Of a DNA stretch of 10,088 nt, positions 5,988 through 10,088 are shown piece after piece. The translations under genes and the position numbers were made by a program. Positions within the stretch are counted from its first letter, which is position 1; each line of letters begins with the position of its first letter. The notes beneath the pieces were generated by a model. It worked only from the letters and a program-made list of their open reading frames with translations. It was not told the origin of the DNA and did no database searches. Source of the DNA: Pseudomonas sp. (GTDB taxonomy: Bacteria > Pseudomonadota > Gammaproteobacteria > Pseudomonadales > Pseudomonadaceae). The DNA is taken from positions 1 to 10,088 of the forward strand of contig NZ_JASLAW010000023.1 in NCBI RefSeq assembly GCF_030147005.1, given 5' to 3'.

Positions 5988-8594
5988 TTAGCTGGCGACG
6001 ATATTGACCAGTTTTCCGGGCACGACGATCACTTTGCGGATCGTCAGGCCTTCGGTAAAGCGCAGCACGTTCTCGTTGCAGCGTGCAGCCGCTTCGACTT
6101 CTTCACGGCTGGCGCTGGCCGGCATGTCGATCTGGCCGCGCAATTTACCATTGACCTGAATCACCAGTTGCAGCGTGTCCTGCACCAGCGCGCTGTCATC
6201 CTGCACCGGCCAGCGGGCATCGATGACGGCACCGCTGTGGCCCAGGCTGTTCCACAATTGGTGGCTGATGTGCGGCGTGATCGGAGCCAGCAGCAGGGTA
6301 ACCGTTTCCAGGCCTTCCTGGATCAGCGCGCGATCCTGTTCCGTGGCCTGCGGGGCTTTTTCCAGCACGTTCATCAGCGTCATCACCTGGGCGATGGCGG
6401 TGTTGAACTTGTGGTTCTGCCCTACATCCTGGCTGGCCTGGCGGATGGCCAGGTGGGTGCTGCGACGAATGGCTTTCTGCTCGTCATTCAATGCCGCGAC
6501 GTCGAGCTTGCCCGGCAAGCCCTGGCTGACGTGGGCATGGGCCAGGCGCCAGACGCGCTTGAGGAAGCGGTGCGAGCCTTCGACGCCGGAGTCGGACCAT
6601 TCGGCGCTCATGTCGGGCGGCGAGGCGAACATCATGAACAGGCGGCAGGTGTCGGCACCGAACTGGTCGATCATCGACTGTGGGTCGACGCCGTTGTTCT
6701 TCGACTTGGCCATCTTCTCGGTGCCGCCGATTTCCACCGGCAGGCCGTCGGATTTCAGCTTGGCGCTGATGACCTTGGCTTTGCTGTCACGTTCGAGCTC
6801 GACGTCAGCCGGGTTGAACCAGGTGTAGGCGCCATTGGCTTCTCGGCGATAGTAGGTATCGGCGATCACCATGCCTTGGGTCAGCAGGTTCTTGAACGGC
6901 TCGTCGGAGCTTACCAGGCCTTCGTCACGCATCAGCTTGTGGAAGAAGCGCGCGTACAGCAGGTGCAGGATGGCGTGTTCGATACCGCCGATGTACTGGT
7001 CCACCGGCAGCCAGTGGTCGGCGGCGGATTTTTCTACCAGGCCGCCTTCATAGTGGGGCGACGCGTAACGGGCGTAGTACCACGAGGACTCGACGAAGGT
7101 GTCCATGGTGTCGGTTTCACGCTTGGCAGGCTGGCCGCATTTCGGGCAACTGCATTCGTAGAACTCGGGCATGCGCGCCAGTGGCGAACCGGCGCCATCC
7201 GGTACCACGTCTTCCGGCAGGACGACCGGCAGTTGGTCTTCCGGAACTGGCACGTCGCCACAGTTTTCGCAGTGGATGATCGGGATCGGGCAGCCCCAGT
7301 AGCGCTGGCGGCTGATGCCCCAGTCACGCAGGCGGAACTGGGTGCGCGAGGCACCGAGGTTTTTCTTGATCAGCGCGACTTCGATCGCGTCGAACGCGCC
7401 CTGGAAGTCCAGGCCGTCGAACTCGCCGGAGTTGATCAGCTCACCGTGCTCGCCGTAGGCGTCCTGCCACGGCGCCGGGCTGGTGTCGCCCGCGCTGGTG
7501 CGCACCACGGACTTGATCGGCAGGTCATATTTGGTGGCGAATTCGAAGTCACGCTCGTCGTGGGCCGGCACTGCCATTACGGCGCCATCCCCGTAGTGCA
7601 TCAGCACATAGTTGGCGACCCATACCGGCAGTTTCTCACCCGTCAGCGGGTGTTCGACGAACAATCCGGTCGGCAGGCCTTTTTTCTCCTGGGTGGCGAC
7701 GTCGGCTTCGGCCACGCTGCCGCCTTTGCATTCGGCGATGAACGCCTGCAGCTCAGGGTTGTTTTGTGCGGCCTGGGTGGCCAGCGGGTGTTCGGCGGCC
7801 ACGGCGACGTAAGTCGCGCCCATCAGGGTGTCTGGACGGGTGGTGAAGACCTTGAGTGCGCCTGCCTGGCCGATGGAATCGACGTTGTACGGGAACTGCA
7901 CTTCCATGCCCTTGGATTTGCCGATCCAGTTGCGCTGCATGGTCTTGACCTGTTCAGGCCAGCCCGGCAAATCGTCGAGGCTCGACAAAAGCTCGTCCGC
8001 GTAGGCGGTGATCTTGAAGTAATACATCGGGATTTCGCGCTTTTCGATCAGCGCGCCGGAGCGCCAGCCGCGACCATCGATGACCTGCTCGTTGGCCAGA
8101 ACGGTCTGGTCGACCGGGTCCCAGTTCACAGTGCCGCTCTTTTTGTAGATCACGCCTTTTTCGAACAGGCGAGTGAACAGCCATTGTTCCCAGCGATAGT
8201 AGTCCGGCTTGCAGGTGGTCACTTCGCGGGACCAGTCCACCGCCAGCCCCAGGCTGCGCAGCTGGGTCTTCATGTAGGCGATGTTTTCGTAGGTCCACTT
8301 GGCGGGCGCCACGTTGTTTTTCATCGCGGCGTTTTCCGCCGGCATGCCGAAAGCGTCCCAACCCATAGGTTGCAGGACGTTCTTGCCGAGCATGCGCTGG
8401 TAGCGGGAAATCACGTCGCCGATGGTGTAGTTACGCACGTGCCCCATGTGTAGCTTGCCGCTGGGGTAAGGGAACATCGACAGGCAATAGAACGTCTCCT
8501 TGCCTGGCTGTTCGCTGACTTCAAAAGACTTCTGCTCGTCCCAGAAGGTTTGTGCGGCATTTTCTATTTCACGGGGCTGATATTGTTCGTGCAT
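5988..8594 (-). CDS. leuS: Leucyl-tRNA synthetase
   Basis: LeuRS charges tRNA-Leu with leucine and edits mischarged residues. The 868 residues cover the full class Ia enzyme. Visible are the HIGH motif HMGH (49-52) in the N-terminal Rossmann half and the CP1 editing domain with TTRPDTLMGATY (251-262) and HDERDFEF (345-352), where Thr256 and Asp349 correspond to E. coli Thr252 and Asp345. A zinc knuckle has Cys442/Cys445 and Cys483/Cys486, and the E. coli enzyme lacks these cysteines. WGISRQRYWG (425-434), the anticodon-binding helices and the C-terminal domain ending VVPGKLVNIVAS follow. The second signature is KMAKS (627-631), not KMSKS. I chose the ATG at 8594 (MHEQYQPREI), which is the Pseudomonas-type N-terminus. 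The frame stays open upstream to 8843, but that stretch resembles no LeuRS sequence. The Shine-Dalgarno is weak. It is first gene of the leuS-lptE-holA unit. Confidence 0.97.
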   Translation of the reverse strand: MHEQYQPREIENAAQTFWDEQKSFEVSEQPGKETFYCLSMFPYPSGKLHMGHVRNYTIGDVISRYQRMLGKNVLQPMGWDAFGMPAENAAMKNNVAPAKWTYENIAYMKTQLRSLGLAVDWSREVTTCKPDYYRWEQWLFTRLFEKGVIYKKSGTVNWDPVDQTVLANEQVIDGRGWRSGALIEKREIPMYYFKITAYADELLSSLDDLPGWPEQVKTMQRNWIGKSKGMEVQFPYNVDSIGQAGALKVFTTRPDTLMGATYVAVAAEHPLATQAAQNNPELQAFIAECKGGSVAEADVATQEKKGLPTGLFVEHPLTGEKLPVWVANYVLMHYGDGAVMAVPAHDERDFEFATKYDLPIKSVVRTSAGDTSPAPWQDAYGEHGELINSGEFDGLDFQGAFDAIEVALIKKNLGASRTQFRLRDWGISRQRYWGCPIPIIHCENCGDVPVPEDQLPVVLPEDVVPDGAGSPLARMPEFYECSCPKCGQPAKRETDTMDTFVESSWYYARYASPHYEGGLVEKSAADHWLPVDQYIGGIEHAILHLLYARFFHKLMRDEGLVSSDEPFKNLLTQGMVIADTYYRREANGAYTWFNPADVELERDSKAKVISAKLKSDGLPVEIGGTEKMAKSKNNGVDPQSMIDQFGADTCRLFMMFASPPDMSAEWSDSGVEGSHRFLKRVWRLAHAHVSQGLPGKLDVAALNDEQKAIRRSTHLAIRQASQDVGQNHKFNTAIAQVMTLMNVLEKAPQATEQDRALIQEGLETVTLLLAPITPHISHQLWNSLGHSGAVIDARWPVQDDSALVQDTLQLVIQVNGKLRGQIDMPASASREEVEAAARCNENVLRFTEGLTIRKVIVVPGKLVNIVAS

Positions 8595-8855
8595 GGCTAC
8601 TTTTGAACTGAATAGGGGTGGCCTAATCCTCTTCGGTGCAACGTTCAGGTTGATCGACACCAGAAAGCGGCGCGTCCGTGCCCAAACCCTGCGGGAAGTG
8701 GAGTTACAGGAAGCGCCGTAGCATACATGACCCCACTCTATCGAGGGAAACCCTGATTGCGCCGGCCAGGCCGTCTGTCGCGGCACCGGGCAGGCGCAGC
8801 CACGGGGGCTACGCTGTTTATTGGGGAGCAAGTATTTCTTCAATGAGGTGAGGGG
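8595..8855. other. Divergent intergenic region between leuS and the 105-residue gene
   Basis: This 261-bp stretch must hold the promoters of both flanking genes. On the minus strand, TATGCT at 8720-8725 is a possible -10 box for leuS with only a poor -35 (TTTCCC, 8745-8750). It would give a leader of roughly 120 bases. Just before leuS, GAUUAGG and CCUAUUC could pair as a weak stem (one mismatch, loop CCACC). For the plus-strand gene the only clear element is the strong ribosome binding site GAGGTG at 8845-8850. I see no tRNA, REP unit or leader peptide rich in leucine codons. Confidence 0.4.
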
Positions 8856-9173
8856 ATGGCTGAATCGCAGCGAACTTTGACGAAACCGCAGTTATATGAA
8901 GGATTGATCGACCGTTTGGGTCGGGCATTGGATGCCGCAAGAACCGCAGGCCGATTGCGTGGTGAACGGCCTCAGGAGCTGGAGTTGCGAGGCTTAAGCC
9001 AGGCAGAGCTTGAACTGATCAAGCGTTATCTGGAATTGCATCACCAACGCACTTCTGCTGGGCAGGCTTCCCCGCCGGCCCACGAGCCGTCCGGTTCGGC
9101 CAAGGTGATTTGGCTGAAAGACCTGACGGCTGGTCGCGGCCCAGAAAATCCTCGGTCCGCACGGTACAAGTGA
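8856..9173 (+). CDS. Small charged helical protein of unknown function, in the ybeL position
   Basis: This encodes 105 residues with a strong ribosome binding site (GAGGTG, five bases before the ATG). I do not recognise the function. Residues 8-65 are rich in Leu, Glu, Arg and Ala and should form two or three amphipathic helices (LYEGLIDRLGRALDAARTAG, then LSQAELELIKRYLELHHQ). Residues 66-105 look disordered, with Pro, Ser, Gly and a basic end. There is no signal peptide, membrane segment or cysteine. In E. coli the gene divergent from leuS is ybeL, a zinc-ribbon protein (DUF1451) of about 160 residues. The helical part here resembles the YbeL N-terminus in pattern (YxxL[IV]xxLxxxL, then L[ST]xxE[LV]xx[IL]), but the zinc ribbon is absent. 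Relationship to YbeL is inference. That it is a real gene is supported by the ribosome binding site and the lack of a competing frame. Confidence 0.8.
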   Translation: MAESQRTLTKPQLYEGLIDRLGRALDAARTAGRLRGERPQELELRGLSQAELELIKRYLELHHQRTSAGQASPPAHEPSGSAKVIWLKDLTAGRGPENPRSARYK

Positions 9174-9240
9174 CCCCGCGTTACCGGTTAACTTTTGCAA
9201 AATGTGATTGTAAGGATTGTTGCTGAACCCCGTTGCATCT

Positions 9241-9277
9241 AGGCTTCGGGCATCTGTGGAGATGCCCGATGCCTTTT
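9241..9277 (+). terminator. Terminator-like hairpin spanning the start of the ElyC-like gene
   Basis: CGGGCATC (9247-9254) pairs perfectly with GATGCCCG (9261-9268) around the loop TGTGGA. Beyond a 2x2 internal loop, AGGC (9241-9244) pairs with GCCT (9271-9274). TTTT follows at 9274-9277, then more T-rich sequence. It has the form of an intrinsic terminator for the gene ending at 9173. The GGAG ribosome binding site lies in the loop, and the A and U of the next gene's AUG lie in the internal loop. It could end the upstream transcript, hold back initiation of the downstream gene, or both. Confidence 0.55.
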
Positions 9278-10030
9278 CGTTATTTCATCAAACAATTGTT
9301 GCTGCCGCCCGGTATTTTCTTGCTGTTGCTGGCGCTTGCCTGGTGGTTTCGCCGCAGTCGTCCGCGCCTGGCGGGGTGTTGCTTTGCCTTGGGATTGGGT
9401 GGGATGTGGCTGATCAGCCTGCCGGTGATGGTGCAGTGGGGCGCCCGTGCGCTGGAGACTGAACCTGCTTTGCCTCGCGAAGAGTGGGCAAGCCTGGCCC
9501 AGCGCGCCGATGCGATTGTGGTGTTGGGTTCTGGACGTGAGCGTGGGGATGCGGCGTGGGGCACCGACCAGCCCACCGGCATTGGTTTGGAGCGTGAGCG
9601 TTACGCGGCGCGTCTGGCCAAGGCATCCGGGTTGCCGGTGCTGACCACCGGAGGCCTGCACTACGGCACGCCGCCCAGCGAGGCAGCGTTGATGGCCGTA
9701 TCGATGCAGGATGACTTCGGCGTCACCGTGCGCTGGAAAGAAGAGCGCAGCCGCACCACCTGGGAAAATGCGCAGATGAGCGCCGAGATTCTGTTGCCTC
9801 AAGGCATCAAGCGCGTGGTGGTGGTGACTCAGGCCTGGCACATGCCGCGTTCGGTGTGGAGCTTTGAGAAGGCCGGCTTCACCGTGGTGCCGGGGCCGGT
9901 AGGGTTTCTGGGCGTCGATCACGGCCGGCCGCTGGGTGGCTGGATGCCGGAGGTCAAGGCGGTGTGGCAGAGCGGGCAGTTGATCAATGAAGCGGTGGGG
10001 CAGATAGGTTATCGCGTGTTTTACAGGTAA
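9269..10030 (+). CDS. YdcF/ElyC-family inner-membrane envelope protein (DUF218)
   Basis: This is a 253-residue protein with two N-terminal membrane segments (about 14-27 and 34-56) and a DUF218/YdcF domain (about 80-250) that should face the periplasm. Domain signatures are AIVVLGSGRERG (82-93), TTGGLHYGTPPSEA (126-139), ERSRTTWENA (159-168) and VVVTQAWHMPRSVWSF (184-199). The architecture and the LLLPPG start resemble E. coli ElyC (YcbC, 259 residues), which affects lipid-carrier and peptidoglycan supply in the cell envelope. The biochemical activity of the family is not settled, so I give no gene symbol. The ATG at 9269 has GGAG seven bases upstream. A TTG at 9233 would add 12 unlikely residues. 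The start lies within a terminator-like hairpin. The gene is co-directional with the 105-residue gene, 95 bp after it. Confidence 0.88.
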   Translation: MPFRYFIKQLLLPPGIFLLLLALAWWFRRSRPRLAGCCFALGLGGMWLISLPVMVQWGARALETEPALPREEWASLAQRADAIVVLGSGRERGDAAWGTDQPTGIGLERERYAARLAKASGLPVLTTGGLHYGTPPSEAALMAVSMQDDFGVTVRWKEERSRTTWENAQMSAEILLPQGIKRVVVVTQAWHMPRSVWSFEKAGFTVVPGPVGFLGVDHGRPLGGWMPEVKAVWQSGQLINEAVGQIGYRVFYR

Positions 10031-10045
10031 CACCGCAGCTCAAAA

Positions 10046-10074
10046 TGTGGGGGCGGGCTTGCTCGCCAATGCGG
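10046..10074. repeat. REP unit downstream of the ElyC-like gene
   Basis: TGTGGGGGCGGGCTTGCTCG, continuing CCAATGCGG, is the same REP type as the arms at 1249, 1313 and 2374. It lies 15 bases after a stop codon, the usual extragenic position. Only one unit is inside the window. An inverted partner completing a REPIN may lie beyond the right edge. Confidence 0.82.
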
Positions 10075-10088
10075 TCATTCAGCCAGTG

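Noticed and set aside
5802..8453. An 883-codon open frame antisense to leuS and lptE
   Set aside because: Its product is rich in His, Gln, Val and Arg with no recognisable domain, and it mirrors leuS, whose motifs are complete. Long antisense frames are expected where codon third positions are strongly GC-biased.
8595..8843. N-terminal extension of LeuRS by 83 residues
   Set aside because: The added sequence has clustered Arg, Pro and Cys unlike any LeuRS. MHEQYQPREI is the expected N-terminus, and the extension would overlap the divergent promoter region.
9239..10033. A 264-codon open frame antisense to the ElyC-like gene
   Set aside because: The product is dominated by His, Arg, Gln and Pro without domain features, whereas the plus strand shows clear membrane segments and DUF218 motifs.

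Overview
The window is chromosomal housekeeping DNA from a fluorescent Pseudomonas, most likely of the P. fluorescens/P. putida group. Three things point there: GC-rich coding sequence with the protein signatures of that genus, a gene order matching the lipB-lipA to leuS neighbourhood of Pseudomonas, and several REP/REPIN palindromes with the core GTGGGAGCGGGCTTGCTCGC, which are abundant in P. fluorescens-type genomes. I see no prophage, transposase, CRISPR array, tRNA or rRNA.

Left part (1-2301, + strand): the 3' end of lipB (octanoyltransferase) runs with a 1-nt gap into lipA (lipoyl synthase), so the two steps of lipoate assembly are translationally linked. A REPIN fills the gap before ldcA, an LD-carboxypeptidase of murein recycling. 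A 34-bp inverted repeat separates ldcA from the convergent gene.

Middle (2430-8594, - strand, read right to left): leuS (leucyl-tRNA synthetase), lptE (LPS-assembly lipoprotein) and holA (DNA polymerase III delta) form a probable operon whose junctions carry perfect GC-rich hairpins. A REP-containing gap follows, then arfA, the alternative ribosome-rescue factor, a 54-codon gene that is easily missed. Its 3' coding part forms a strong hairpin of the kind known to make arfA mRNA stop-codon-less. Last comes an exolytic lytic transglycosylase lipoprotein (SltB3 type), facing ldcA.

Right part (8856-10088, + strand): a small charged helical protein divergent from leuS, in the position of E. coli ybeL, then a YdcF/ElyC-type membrane protein whose start codon lies inside a terminator-like hairpin, then a REP unit at the window edge.

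Four genes concern the envelope (ldcA, sltB3, lptE, the ElyC-like gene) and the others are core metabolism or information processing. I found no novel multigene system. The points worth following up are RNA-level: the arfA hairpin, the hairpin over the ElyC-like start, the operon-junction hairpins and the REP elements.
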